Origin: an uncultured Cohaesibacter sp.
GTDB taxonomy: Bacteria; Pseudomonadota; Alphaproteobacteria; Rhizobiales; Cohaesibacteraceae
Direction of reading: 5' to 3'
Assembly: GCF_963682185.1 (NCBI RefSeq)
Contig: NZ_OY821667.1
Coordinates: 2,170,001-2,234,000, forward strand
DNA length: 64,000 nt
Part shown: in pieces, positions 49,044-58,222 of the stretch
Layout: each line of letters begins with the position of its first letter
Numbering within the stretch: the stretch's first letter is position 1
Made by a program: the position numbers and the translations under genes
The notes under the pieces: generated by a model
Seen by the model: the letters and a program-made list of their open reading frames with translations, nothing else
Told to the model about the DNA's origin: nothing
The model's database searches: none

Positions 49044-50051
49044 TTACTTGGCCGTTCCATTGGCCAAAGCACCTTCTCCATCCGCGGCCAACTGCGCGCG
49101 GCCAGCCTTCTGCGAGACATAGGCGCAAACGAGCAACTGGCTCATATGGTAGATCATGATCGGCAGCACGATGGCGCCAACCCTGTCAGCGGCAAACAGC
49201 GCGCTGGCAATGGGCAACCCGCTGGCAAGGCTCTTGGTCGAGCCGCAATAGAACAGCACCGCCCGGTCCGGATAATCAAGCTTGAACAGCCGACCGCCAA
49301 ACACCATGGCTGCCATGGTCAAAGCCAGAAAAATAAGGATGACGACAAACAGCATCGCCAGACTGGTCATCGGAATTGCACTCCACAAGCCCGAGGTCGT
49401 GCCCGAACTGAACGCCTTGTAGACAATCAGCAAGATGGACCCGCGATCCACGACCATGGTCAGGAATTTATGCTTGGCAATAAAAGCACCGATAAGCGGT
49501 CGCGCCAGCTGGCCCAGAATGAAGGGCAAGAGGATTTGCGTGCTGATCTTGACCACCGCATCAAAACTCACCCCGCCATTGCCCTGATGCATCAGCAGAG
49601 CCACAAGCGCGGGTGTCAGCGCCACACCGATCATGTTTGAAACGGAAGCCGCGCAAATGGCTGCAGGCACATTCCCCCCGGCAATCGAGGTGAAGGCAAT
49701 GGAAGACTGAACCGTGGAAGGCAGCACCGCCAGAAACAGCAGCCCCAGCGTGACTGTTCCGCCAAGCAGCGGACCAAAGATGGCCGCCAGCACCAGACCG
49801 ATAATCGGGATCACCAGATAGGTGGCCAGAAAGGTAAGCCCCTGAAGACGCCAGTTCATCAGGCCCGCCTTGACAGAGCTGGCATCAAGCTTGGCACCAT
49901 AGAGAAAAAAGAGCAGCGCCACCGCCCAGAAAGTCACATGACCAAGCCCAACCATGGCGATACCATGGGCCGGGATAAGCAAACCAAGACATACTGTCGC
50001 GATCAGCAGCACCATATAGGTGTCGATACCAATGCGTTTGAGAAAGTTCAT
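49044..50051 (-). CDS. Bile acid:sodium symporter family permease
   Basis: Membrane protein of 335 residues with about ten helices, of the SBF-like group (YfeH-type) rather than the plant BASS group. Visible features are VALLFFLYGAKLDASSVKAG near residue 45, LPSTVQSSIAFTSIAGGNVPAAICAASVSNM near 110 (the crossover region with conserved polar residues) and YCGSTKSLASGLPIASALF near 280. It probably moves an organic anion with sodium; the substrate is unknown. Single gene between two operons. Confidence 0.85.
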   Translation of the reverse strand: MNFLKRIGIDTYMVLLIATVCLGLLIPAHGIAMVGLGHVTFWAVALLFFLYGAKLDASSVKAGLMNWRLQGLTFLATYLVIPIIGLVLAAIFGPLLGGTVTLGLLFLAVLPSTVQSSIAFTSIAGGNVPAAICAASVSNMIGVALTPALVALLMHQGNGGVSFDAVVKISTQILLPFILGQLARPLIGAFIAKHKFLTMVVDRGSILLIVYKAFSSGTTSGLWSAIPMTSLAMLFVVILIFLALTMAAMVFGGRLFKLDYPDRAVLFYCGSTKSLASGLPIASALFAADRVGAIVLPIMIYHMSQLLVCAYVSQKAGRAQLAADGEGALANGTAK

Positions 50052-50105
50052 GGTTCCTCCGATTATGTAAAACTGGTCTCATGCCAGTCTGCTTTTATCT
50101 GTCGT

Positions 50106-50144
50106 GAGCGTCCCTTTACGCCTGAGCGGACAAAGGGATCGCTC
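50106..50144. terminator. Stem-loop past ggt
   Basis: Arms GAGCG-TCCCTTT and AAAGGGA-T-CGCTC with a one-base bulge and a 13-nt loop, 30 nt beyond the ggt stop. T-rich only on the plus side (TGTGTTTTC). Possible terminator of the tct-ggt operon. Confidence 0.45.
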
Positions 50145-50173
50145 TGTGTTTTCAATCAGGATCTCGCAAACCC

Positions 50174-51763
50174 TTAGAAACCTGCAGCCTGCCCGTCCTT
50201 GCGAGGATCGGACCCGGCAGCATAGCCCCCGTCAGGCAGCTTCTGGACCAGTTGTGCCCCGCCAAAGCCGAAGGCATTGTCGGGCGCTTCAATCTGGATG
50301 CGATGGCCAAGATCCGTAAGCCCTTCCAGAAGCGCTTCAGGCATGGTCGGCTCGCACGCCACATCGAGATTCTCGATCATGCGCCAGCGCGGTGCATCAG
50401 CGGCGGTTTGCACATCCTGATCCCAAAGCTGGGTTCTGAGCAAGAGCTGCATATGGCCCTGTGCCTGAATTGGTCCACCCATCATGCCAAAGGCCATTAG
50501 CGGTGCCCCATCTTTCATGGCAAAGCCGGGGATGATCGTATGGAACGGGCGCTTTTTCGGCCCCACACAGTTGGGATGACCCTCTTCGGTAACAAAGCCA
50601 AAGCCACGGTTCTGAAGCGCAATCCCTGTTTCGGGCACAACAACGCCTGAACCAAAGCCCGCATAGTTGGACTGGATGAAGCTGACCATCATGCCGGACG
50701 CATCGGCAGTGTTGAGCAACACCGTGCCGCCGCGCTTGGGGGCACCATGGCCAAGATTCTGGGCCCGATCCATGCTGATCAGGGTGGCCCGCGCCTTCAG
50801 ATAATCTGGATCGAGCAAGGCCGTTTCCGGCACTTCGGTCATGAAGCGACGGTCAGCCACAAAATGATGCAAATCGCTGTAAGCCAGCTTGATGGCTTCA
50901 AGCTGCAGATGCACAGCAGCCAGATCATCCGGACCATGATCGCGAATGGACGTATTCTCAAGAATACCCAGCGCCATCAAGGCGGCGATCCCCTGCCCAT
51001 TGGGCGGAATCTCGTGCAGTTCTACATCATCAAAGCTTTGGCTGATGGTGCCGCACCAGTCGGCCTCGTGCTCGGCCAGATCTTCCATTGCCATCGCGCC
51101 GCCATTGGCCTTGGCAAAGGCAACAATCTTCTCGGCAATCTCACCTTCATAAAAGGCCTTGCCATGGGTCTCGGCAATGGCTTTAAGGGTTTTGGCAGCC
51201 GCCTTGTTGACGAAGCGTTCGCCCGCTTTGGGCACGCGCCCACCGGGCATGAAATGATCCGCAAAACCGGACTGGCTTTTCAGTGTTGCCGCACCACGCG
51301 CCCACAGTTCCCCGATGACAGGAGAGACAATAAAGCCTTCTTCCGCATAACGGATAGCTGGCGCCAGAACCTCGGCCAGATCGAGCTTGCCGAAGCGAGC
51401 CGAAAGCTCCACCCATGCGCTGATCGCACCGGGAACCGTCACACTGTCCCAACCATGCTGTGGCATGCCATTGGGAAAGCGCTCTGGCGTCCAGGCAGCA
51501 GGAGCTCGACCAGACGCATTGAGACCGTGCAGTTGCTTGCCATCCCAAAGAATGCAGAAGGCATCGGACCCAAGGCCGTTGCCTGTGGGTTCAACAACGG
51601 TCAGGGTTGCCGCCGTGGCAATCGCCGCGTCGACAGCGTTGCCTCCCTTTTGCAGGATCGTCAGGCCTGCCTGCGTGGCAAGAGGCTGCGATGTTGCGAC
51701 GACATTGTCGGCAAGAACCGGTGAGCGGCGGGATGAATAAATGGGATCATGACGCAGCAGCAT
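50174..51763 (-). CDS. ggt: Gamma-glutamyltransferase family protein
   Basis: Ntn-hydrolase of 529 residues of the gamma-glutamyltranspeptidase family, made as a precursor that cleaves itself before the catalytic Thr. The likely nucleophile is the Thr in KRGGTVLLNTADASG near residue 345, followed by SFIQSNYAGFGSGVVVPETGIALQNRG. The N-terminal GGNAVDAAIATAATLTVVEPTGNGLGSDAF is typical. No signal peptide precedes it, so it is probably cytoplasmic, unlike classical periplasmic GGT. It overlaps tctA by 17 nt and should act on a gamma-glutamyl or similar amide compound imported by the Tct system. Confidence 0.88.
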   Translation of the reverse strand: MLLRHDPIYSSRRSPVLADNVVATSQPLATQAGLTILQKGGNAVDAAIATAATLTVVEPTGNGLGSDAFCILWDGKQLHGLNASGRAPAAWTPERFPNGMPQHGWDSVTVPGAISAWVELSARFGKLDLAEVLAPAIRYAEEGFIVSPVIGELWARGAATLKSQSGFADHFMPGGRVPKAGERFVNKAAAKTLKAIAETHGKAFYEGEIAEKIVAFAKANGGAMAMEDLAEHEADWCGTISQSFDDVELHEIPPNGQGIAALMALGILENTSIRDHGPDDLAAVHLQLEAIKLAYSDLHHFVADRRFMTEVPETALLDPDYLKARATLISMDRAQNLGHGAPKRGGTVLLNTADASGMMVSFIQSNYAGFGSGVVVPETGIALQNRGFGFVTEEGHPNCVGPKKRPFHTIIPGFAMKDGAPLMAFGMMGGPIQAQGHMQLLLRTQLWDQDVQTAADAPRWRMIENLDVACEPTMPEALLEGLTDLGHRIQIEAPDNAFGFGGAQLVQKLPDGGYAAGSDPRKDGQAAGF

Positions 51764-53264
51764 CGAAGAGCCTTTCTTCTGTCTTGCGTTTCTTCATATG
51801 TCCTCTGATGGCCCAGACAATCGAAACGACCGCAGCGATCAAGAACAAAAGACTGATTGGACGGGTGAAAAACAGGGTTGGATCCTCGTTGGTCATCAAG
51901 GCCCTGCGCAGGTTTGTTTCCGCAATCGGACCCAGAATGACGCCCAGCACCAAGGGGGCGAGGGAATAGCCCAGCGCCCGCAGGGCATAGCCGAAGACGC
52001 CAATACAGCCCAACAGATACAAATCAGACACCCGGTTGTTAAGCGCAAATGCGCCAACCACACAACAAATCATCACAACAGGCACGATGATCCATTTGGG
52101 CACCTCCGCCACACGCAGAAAGAGGCGCATGGACAAGGTGGCAACGATCAACATGATGAAGGAGGCAACTGCCATGGCGATGAACATGCCATAGACCAGA
52201 TCCGAATGATCCATGATGAGGCGCGGGCCAACCGAGATGCCATGCACCATCAAGGATGCCATCAGGATGGCATCAACGGCCGAGCCAGGAATACCAAGCC
52301 CGATCATAGGGATAAGACCGCCACCAGCAGTGGCAGAGTTGCCGGCCTCCGAGGCAACAATGCCGTCCGGCGTGCCTGTACCGAAAGCATCAGGATTTTT
52401 GGACGACCGCTTGGCCTGATCATAGGCCACAAGGTTGGCGATGGAGCCACCCGCTCCGGGAAGAGCGCCAATAAGCACACCGATGATAGAGGACCGAATA
52501 AGGTTGACCGGACGGGTCAGAACCTCACGCATGACTTTCCATGTCTGGAAATCAATAGCGCCAGTGACGAGCTTGCTGCCCGACCGCACACTTTTGGAGT
52601 CTTCCACTTCAGAAGCGAGCTGGGAGATGGCATAGATACCAATCAGCACGACGAGAAATGGCAGGCCTGTCTCAAGGGTTTCCAGACCGAAATCGAAGCG
52701 CGAACGCCCCAAGATCGGATCACTGCCAACCGTGGACATGGCAAGACCGATCAGCCCGGCAATCAAGCCGCGAATAACAGATTCGCCCACAAGGCTGGCA
52801 ACGATAGTCAGAGCAAAAACAATGAGAGAGAAATATTCCCAAGGGCCCAGCTTGACAGCAATCATGGCCAGAGGAGGCGCGGCAACGATCAACACGATCG
52901 TGGAGATGACCGTGCCGAAAAAGGAAGCCCAGACCCCCATGGAAAGCGCGCGGCCCGCTTCGCCGCCACGGGCCATGGGAAAGGCATCAAAAGTCGTGGC
53001 GACCGATGAGGGCGTGCCGGGAATACCCAGCAGGGCTGCCGAAATGAGACCACCTGTATAGCCACCGACATAAACCGATAACATCACCGCAATGCCTTGC
53101 AGTGGCTCCATGGTGAAGGTGAGCGGCAGCGTCAGCACGATGGCCATGGTCACCGTGAAGCCGGGAATGGCTGCAGCGACAATACCGGCGATGGATCCGG
53201 CGATCATATAGGCAAGCGTTGTGATCGTAAAAATCTGCGACGCGCCAATCAGGAAACTATCCAT
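51747..53264 (-). CDS. tctA: Tripartite tricarboxylate transporter large permease (TctA)
   Basis: Membrane protein of 505 residues of the TctA family with about 11-12 helices. Signatures are GIVAAAIPGFTVTMAIVLTLPLTFTMEP near residue 27, YVGGYTGGLISAALLGIPGTPSSVATTFDAFPMARGGEAGRAL near 65 and the internal repeat IGALPGAGGSIANLVAYDQAKRSSK near 262. It forms the sodium-coupled channel with TctB and receives ligand from TctC. One nt after the tctB stop. Confidence 0.93.
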   Translation of the reverse strand: MDSFLIGASQIFTITTLAYMIAGSIAGIVAAAIPGFTVTMAIVLTLPLTFTMEPLQGIAVMLSVYVGGYTGGLISAALLGIPGTPSSVATTFDAFPMARGGEAGRALSMGVWASFFGTVISTIVLIVAAPPLAMIAVKLGPWEYFSLIVFALTIVASLVGESVIRGLIAGLIGLAMSTVGSDPILGRSRFDFGLETLETGLPFLVVLIGIYAISQLASEVEDSKSVRSGSKLVTGAIDFQTWKVMREVLTRPVNLIRSSIIGVLIGALPGAGGSIANLVAYDQAKRSSKNPDAFGTGTPDGIVASEAGNSATAGGGLIPMIGLGIPGSAVDAILMASLMVHGISVGPRLIMDHSDLVYGMFIAMAVASFIMLIVATLSMRLFLRVAEVPKWIIVPVVMICCVVGAFALNNRVSDLYLLGCIGVFGYALRALGYSLAPLVLGVILGPIAETNLRRALMTNEDPTLFFTRPISLLFLIAAVVSIVWAIRGHMKKRKTEERLFDAAAS

Positions 53265-53265
53265 A

Positions 53266-53781
53266 TCAGAACACTCCCTTTGGCAGGAAGACTGTAAAGA
53301 CGTCGGCGAACAGCATGTTCAAGCCATAGGAAAAGACCACCGCGACAATCGCGGCAATAAGAATTGATGAAAGCGAGCGCGGCAGCAGAGCCATTTGCAG
53401 GCCAAAGAGAAAAATCAGGCTGGCAAGGCTGAATCCAAGCCATGGCATGGCGACCAAATAGACCCCAAGAGCAGCAAGACAAACAAACACCAGATAGCAT
53501 TTGCGCACCCAGAGAATGGCCTGATGAAAAAGTTGGCCATAGGCTCGAGCCGGAATTTTGGGCACGGTCAGCACAATCGCGATCGCACAGATGAGGAAGA
53601 TTCCGGCAAAGACAAATTGCGGAAACGCCCCTGCTCCCAGCTTCTCGAAACGAGAGGTCGGAATATCCCCTGCAGCAAAGAACATCCCGGCAGCAACAAG
53701 AAGAAACAGGATGTAACTCAAGAGGCGGGCGATCTCGCCCACCTCCAGAGACAGTTCTTCGTCAAGATCTGACTGGCTCAC
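53266..53781 (-). CDS. tctB: Tripartite tricarboxylate transporter small subunit (TctB)
   Basis: Four-helix membrane protein of 171 residues, TctB family, with hydrophobic stretches IARLLSYILFLLVAAGMFFAAGDIP, FPQFVFAGIFLICAIAIVL and LVFVCLAALGVYLVAMPWLGFSLASLIFLFGLQ spread along its length. The poor sequence conservation of TctB makes the call rely partly on position between tctC and tctA. Its start overlaps the tctC stop by 4 nt. Confidence 0.87.
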   Translation of the reverse strand: MSQSDLDEELSLEVGEIARLLSYILFLLVAAGMFFAAGDIPTSRFEKLGAGAFPQFVFAGIFLICAIAIVLTVPKIPARAYGQLFHQAILWVRKCYLVFVCLAALGVYLVAMPWLGFSLASLIFLFGLQMALLPRSLSSILIAAIVAVVFSYGLNMLFADVFTVFLPKGVF

Positions 53782-54725
53782 GGTGCGAGAACCTCTGCCA
53801 GACTGGTGACGGTTTTATCCAGCTTGCCAAGATATTCGGTATAGGCAGTCTGGCCGCGGAAATCGACTTCCGCACCGGCATTGTTGGTCTGGGTCACATA
53901 GGTCTCGTCTTCGGACAGGGCCTTAAGAGCTGCTTCCAGTCCGTCGCGGGCTTCCTGCGGAGCACCTTTTGGCATCACGATGCCGCGCGTCACACTCAGC
54001 TCGATGTCGGCGCCCAGTTCCTTGAAGGTTGGCACATCCGGCTCGGCCTTGACCCGATTGGCAGAACCGACTGCGAGGAATGTCAGATCGCCATTATCGA
54101 CAAACTGCTTGGAAGAGCTGATGTCGCCGATGGCAGCATCAAGGTTGGCGCCAACCAGTGCACGGATGCGCTGACCGGTGCCTTCATAGCCCACATAGGA
54201 GAATTTGAGACCGAAGGCCTGCTCGATCATGGCAGCATGCAGATGCGGCACACCACCCAGCGTCACACCCATGGTGATTTCACCCGGATGCTCCTTGGCA
54301 TAAGCGACGAAGTCTTCAAAAGTCTGGTAAGGCGCCTTGCCATTGACAACCAGATATTGCGGCGAAGAGGTCATCAGGGCGATGGGCTCGAAGTCGGTCC
54401 ATTTGAGATCTGTCAGACCGATCTGGGACGCAACCAGCAACCCTTCATGAACCTGAGAAATGGTGTAACCATCGGCAGCACGGCGCGAAGCTTCGCGCAA
54501 GCCAACCGTTCCGCCCACACCGGGCATGTTGATGATCGGCATTTCAGCGCCGAGGAACGGCTCGATATTGTTGGCGATGAGGCGCATCAGAGTATCAGAG
54601 CCACCACCCGGAGACCAAGGAACGATGAATTCGACCGGACGCTCCGGATAGTCCGCAGCAACAACCGGCGAGGCAAAAAGAGAAACAGCGGCAAAGAGGC
54701 CCACAAGGCCTGAACGTAAATTCAT
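53778..54725 (-). CDS. tctC: Tripartite tricarboxylate transporter substrate-binding protein (TctC)
   Basis: Periplasmic binding protein of about 315 residues (Bug/TctC family). A signal peptide MNLRSGLVGLFAAVSLFASP is followed by YPERPVEFIVPWSPGGGSDTLMRL, the family N-terminus, and NMPGVGGTVGLREASRRAADGYT. The start at 54725 has GGGAG upstream; a longer frame to 55178 reads through the divergent LysR gene and is rejected. The Bug family binds carboxylates or amides; linkage to a gamma-glutamyltransferase suggests a gamma-glutamyl ligand, an inference. Confidence 0.92.
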   Translation of the reverse strand: MNLRSGLVGLFAAVSLFASPVVAADYPERPVEFIVPWSPGGGSDTLMRLIANNIEPFLGAEMPIINMPGVGGTVGLREASRRAADGYTISQVHEGLLVASQIGLTDLKWTDFEPIALMTSSPQYLVVNGKAPYQTFEDFVAYAKEHPGEITMGVTLGGVPHLHAAMIEQAFGLKFSYVGYEGTGQRIRALVGANLDAAIGDISSSKQFVDNGDLTFLAVGSANRVKAEPDVPTFKELGADIELSVTRGIVMPKGAPQEARDGLEAALKALSEDETYVTQTNNAGAEVDFRGQTAYTEYLGKLDKTVTSLAEVLAP

Positions 54726-54752
54726 GGAGACTACTCCCAATGGAAAATTTAT

Positions 54753-54766
54753 AACGGAAATCCGTT
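54753..54766. promoter_or_regulatory. Palindrome in the tctC/lysR intergenic region
   Basis: Perfect dyad AACGGA-AA-TCCGTT about 28 nt before the tctC start, in the 135-bp gap to the divergent LysR gene. A second short palindrome TAACGTTA (54849-54856) lies just before the LysR start. Both are plausible LysR-type binding sites for autoregulation and tct control. Confidence 0.5.
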
Positions 54767-54860
54767 TTTGTTTGTGATTGCGCAACAACGTTAACACAAG
54801 AAACACCCCACCAAAGCGCATAATTCTTGCTATTAAAATAAGATATGCTAACGTTATACG

Positions 54861-55736
54861 ATGGACACCCGACAGCTCGAAACCCTTTTGGCCGTGGTAC
54901 AGCATGGTGGCTTCGCAGCAGCAGCACAGGCCATCAACCTGACAGCCTCCGCCGTCAGCCAGCAAATTGCAGCGCTTGAAAGCGAACTGCAAACAGACCT
55001 GTTCGATCGCTCCCGCCGACCACCCGTATTGACGGTAAAGGGCGGCGAAATGGTGCGCTCTGCCCGCACGATCCTTCAGATTGTCAACGAAACCAAAGCG
55101 TCGGTAAGTGGTTCTAAGGTCAGGGGAACTCTTGCGTTTGGCACATTGAGAACGACGGCCAATTCCTATGTACCGCAAACGCTGGCCGCGCTGCGGACGA
55201 CCTATCCGGATTTGAATTTTCGCCTTCGGATCGGCATGTCGGAACAGTTGATGAGCGAGGTTGCATCAGGCCAGCTGGACGCCGCTCTTGTTGCCGATCA
55301 GGTGACTGTTCCAAGCGGCCTCAACTGGACGGAAGTGCTCAGCGAACCCTTGATGATTCTCATACCGGCAGGCACCAAAGAGCTGCCGTTTGAGGAACTC
55401 GTACGCTCGATTCCCTACATCAGATATCGCATTCATGTGCCGCTCGCGCGTCAAATTGACACAGAAATGGCCCGTCTGGGGGCCGAGCCACGCCGGGTAT
55501 TCTCAGTAAATACCATGCCCGCCATCGTCGGCTGCGTTGAGGCCGGACTGGGATTTTCCGTCGTTCCGGAGGTAGCCATGCATGGCATGAAGACATCGGA
55601 ACTAGGGGCATTTCCTTTCGGCAATCCACCAATTTATCGGAAATTGGGCGTCGTGCGTCGTCCAACGTCCAGTCGCTCAGCCGTGCTAGATAGTCTGACG
55701 GAAGCCCTTTCGAGCTACCGCACATCGAAAAGCTAG
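54861..55736 (+). CDS. LysR-family regulator of the tct-ggt operon
   Basis: LysR-type regulator of 291 residues. The helix-turn-helix is in FAAAAQAINLTASAVSQQIAALE (residues ~18-40), followed by a ligand-binding domain (GTLAFGTLRTTANSYVPQTLAALRTTYPDLNF). Its divergent position 135 bp from tctC is the classical LysR-target layout. The effector is probably the imported substrate. The ATG has no strong ribosome binding site. Confidence 0.88.
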   Translation: MDTRQLETLLAVVQHGGFAAAAQAINLTASAVSQQIAALESELQTDLFDRSRRPPVLTVKGGEMVRSARTILQIVNETKASVSGSKVRGTLAFGTLRTTANSYVPQTLAALRTTYPDLNFRLRIGMSEQLMSEVASGQLDAALVADQVTVPSGLNWTEVLSEPLMILIPAGTKELPFEELVRSIPYIRYRIHVPLARQIDTEMARLGAEPRRVFSVNTMPAIVGCVEAGLGFSVVPEVAMHGMKTSELGAFPFGNPPIYRKLGVVRRPTSSRSAVLDSLTEALSSYRTSKS

Positions 55737-55960
55737 GTGCGCACCCACAGATGCGGCTCCCTGACCAGAGAAGAGGGGTCGATCCTACCACTCATAAGAG
55801 CGATGAAGCCTGACATGCATTCGGTTCTGCCCAAGGCCCTTGCAAGATACAATCCGTATTTGACCTGCAAAGTCCCAACCAGCGCGTTGATGTACCTTGC
55901 CTCATGGTGTTTAATCAAAGAAGCTTTCACTTATTTTCAAATATTTCATCAGGCATCACC

Positions 55961-56680
55961 ATGAGCACCAGCGATCTTCAGCCTCACTACGCGATTCCGG
56001 CGCCAGCCATTCCAACCCTGCCCATCAAGGCATCGGACAAGAGCTTTCCCGTCCGGCGCGTCTATTGTGTTGGCAGGAACTATGCAGACCATGCCATAGA
56101 AATGGGTCATGACCCGAACCGTGAATTTCCGTTCTTCTTCCAGAAGAACCCCGACAACCTGCTGTTTGGCAAAGACTTCCCCTACCCTCCCCTCAGTCAG
56201 GATGTGCATTTCGAGGTGGAATTGTTCGTCGCACTCAAGGCAGGTGGGACCAATATAGCTGTCAGCGATGCCAACGCCTTGATTTTCGGCTATGGCGTTG
56301 GCGTGGACTTCACCCGACGCGATCTGCAGGCCGAAGCCAAGAAAAAGGGCCGCCCCTGGATCGCCGCCAAGGCCTTCGAGCATTCCGCACCCGTTTCAGA
56401 ACTCATTGCGGCCGAGAATGTCCCAACTCTGGAGAAGAAAAAAATCTGGCTCAAGCAGAATGGCGAAACCAGACAGGAAAGCGATCTTGATCATTTAATC
56501 TGGAAGGTGCCCGAAGTCATCGCCAACCTGTCCGAGCAGTTCGAATTGGCCGCTGGCGACATCATCTTCACCGGCACCCCTGCTGGCGTTGGCCCCGTTG
56601 CTATCGGAGATCAGATCCAATGTGCAATCAAAGGCATTGCAGACCTTTCCTTCAAGGTCACCGAACCACTGAAAAGCTGA
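55961..56680 (+). CDS. Fumarylacetoacetate hydrolase family protein
   Basis: FAH-family hydrolase of 239 residues. Signatures are VRRVYCVGRNYADHAIEMGHDP near residue 30, FFFQKNPDNLLFG, the metal-binding E-x-E in HFEVELFVAL near 85, then YGVGVDFTRRDLQ with the third metal ligand Asp, and FTGTPAGVGPVAIGD near 205. Small FAH proteins hydrolyse C-C bonds in fumarylpyruvate-like or acylpyruvate compounds. The start at 55961 has a short AGG upstream; the in-frame ATG at 55904 adds a non-homologous tail. A good terminator follows. Single gene. Confidence 0.9.
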   Translation: MSTSDLQPHYAIPAPAIPTLPIKASDKSFPVRRVYCVGRNYADHAIEMGHDPNREFPFFFQKNPDNLLFGKDFPYPPLSQDVHFEVELFVALKAGGTNIAVSDANALIFGYGVGVDFTRRDLQAEAKKKGRPWIAAKAFEHSAPVSELIAAENVPTLEKKKIWLKQNGETRQESDLDHLIWKVPEVIANLSEQFELAAGDIIFTGTPAGVGPVAIGDQIQCAIKGIADLSFKVTEPLKS

Positions 56681-56709
56681 GGCCCGACCAAGCTGGCACC
56701 GAAGCGTTG

Positions 56710-56734
56710 AAGGCCGCACCCATGCGGCCTTTTT
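56710..56734 (+). terminator. Rho-independent terminator of the FAH gene
   Basis: Stem AGGCCGCA / TGCGGCCT (extended by an A-T pair) with a 4-nt loop, followed by TTTTT. It starts 30 nt after the stop codon. Confidence 0.9.
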
Positions 56735-56911
56735 CATGGACACTCCCAAGACCCGCCCCTAGGCCCTTCCCAAACGGCATAAGCCCCCTGCATCCATATG
56801 TCTCATAGGGACTAAAACGGAAAGACGCAGCAAGGCAGACCTTCTACAAGTATAGAGACAGATCGGCGCCAACCACAGCTTTTGTGCGTCAGTAATTTCA
56901 GGATCTTCTCC

Positions 56912-58060
56912 ATGCTTCACCTTAGAATTCTGCTCGTCAGAGCTATTTTCCTGATTGCCGCAATCGGGCTTTTTGTTCTATCCCTCAATTATCTGGTCGA
57001 GGGGTTCAGTCCCGGTGAAGCGGACGTGGCAACATGGCCCATCGTTGCAAGCACGTTGCTCTTCATACTGGCTCTGGTGGCACTACAATTTTTCAACCCC
57101 GGGCTCTACAACAAGTTCAACGACAGCGTGAAACTCGTCGTCAATAGCCATGGCGCAAGCCTTGGAGAAATCTTTGACGCTTTCAAGGGCATGGAAACAG
57201 CCTGGGGCACGCCTTGGGTGGGAAAAATCTCGACGATCAGCAAGGATGTCATCATTCTGGGGCCCAATCGGGAAGAAGAATATGTCTTCATCAGGCCGGT
57301 ATTGGGCATCTTCATCAGCGTCAATTTCAGCGCAATGACATCCAGACTGCGCCCCGCAAGCGAAGATGCATGGCGCCTGAAACAGACCGAACGCCCGAAG
57401 AGCACAGAGGGTATCATCCGCTATTCCTTTGGCTCGGCCTGCCTGTTGCCCACATTGATCGACCGGTTGCAGGGCTTCTTCAGCACAGGCAAGGCAGACA
57501 ATTCCGCTCTGGGCATGGATAGCAAGGAAGAGATCTATCTCTTTAACGAAGAATTCAAATGGACCGGGCAGGACTTCCACCTGCTTGATGCAGATCTGAA
57601 CCCGGCACTGACCGTCACATCGCAGCTTCCGTGCAAGACCTTCCACATCTACGAAACAGACAGCGATCAGGAGCGTTTCATGCTCACCAAGCGCCTGTTT
57701 CACATCTTTACCACCTATGACCTTTATCTGGATGGCAGCAAATTCTGCCGCCTCAAAAGACGGCTTGTTCTGCACCATACCTATTTTTCCGGCAAGACGT
57801 CACAAGGCAAGCTGGAGCTGATCAGGATGAATGCCATGTTTGGTTCCAACTATCAGGTCAAGCTCGCAGGCAAACAGATCGGCACCATAGCCAGAAAGCT
57901 GAACGCCACACTGGGCAATATCGTGTTTGACAATTTTGTCCTGTCGGTCTCAGACAAAAAATGGCTTCCCCTCATGGCAGGCATGAGTGTCATGGTCGCC
58001 CGTCAGGCCCAACGCGAAAAAGTCACCGACGCGGTTACCCTATCCGATATGGACGATTAA
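56912..58060 (+). CDS. Unknown membrane-anchored protein, possible tubby/LURP-one-like C-terminal domain
   Basis: Family not securely recognised. From the ATG at 56912 (AGGA upstream) the product has about 382 residues. Two membrane segments occupy about residues 6-60 (ILLVRAIFLIAAIGLFVLSL and WPIVASTLLFILALVALQFF). A mostly cytoplasmic region follows. The last ~150 residues are beta-rich, with FHLLDADLNPALTVTSQ, RLFHIFTTYDLYLDG, LVLHHTYFSGKTSQG and YQVKLAGKQIGTIARKLN. The alternation of short strands with paired basic/aromatic residues recalls LURP-one/scramblase-like tubby folds; this is a weak structural guess. Single gene, convergent with the RpiR-type gene. Confidence 0.6.
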   Translation: MLHLRILLVRAIFLIAAIGLFVLSLNYLVEGFSPGEADVATWPIVASTLLFILALVALQFFNPGLYNKFNDSVKLVVNSHGASLGEIFDAFKGMETAWGTPWVGKISTISKDVIILGPNREEEYVFIRPVLGIFISVNFSAMTSRLRPASEDAWRLKQTERPKSTEGIIRYSFGSACLLPTLIDRLQGFFSTGKADNSALGMDSKEEIYLFNEEFKWTGQDFHLLDADLNPALTVTSQLPCKTFHIYETDSDQERFMLTKRLFHIFTTYDLYLDGSKFCRLKRRLVLHHTYFSGKTSQGKLELIRMNAMFGSNYQVKLAGKQIGTIARKLNATLGNIVFDNFVLSVSDKKWLPLMAGMSVMVARQAQREKVTDAVTLSDMDD

Positions 58061-58222
58061 GGACTGAATCACCCCGTCATGCAAGGACCATAAGTCTCAA
58101 CGCATCCCCGCATCTTCAGTCAAGGCGTAATAAGAAACAGATCAGTAAACAATAAAAGCCCTCCACAAACCAACACCCCGTGGGGCAAATGAAGGCCACC
58201 TGGACTATTCAATTGGGGTAGA

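Noticed and set aside
51798-53009. Plus-strand open frame of 403 residues opposite tctA
   Set aside because: Composition is extremely rich in His, Asp, Arg and Gln, typical of antisense to a membrane protein gene; tctA on the other strand is clear.
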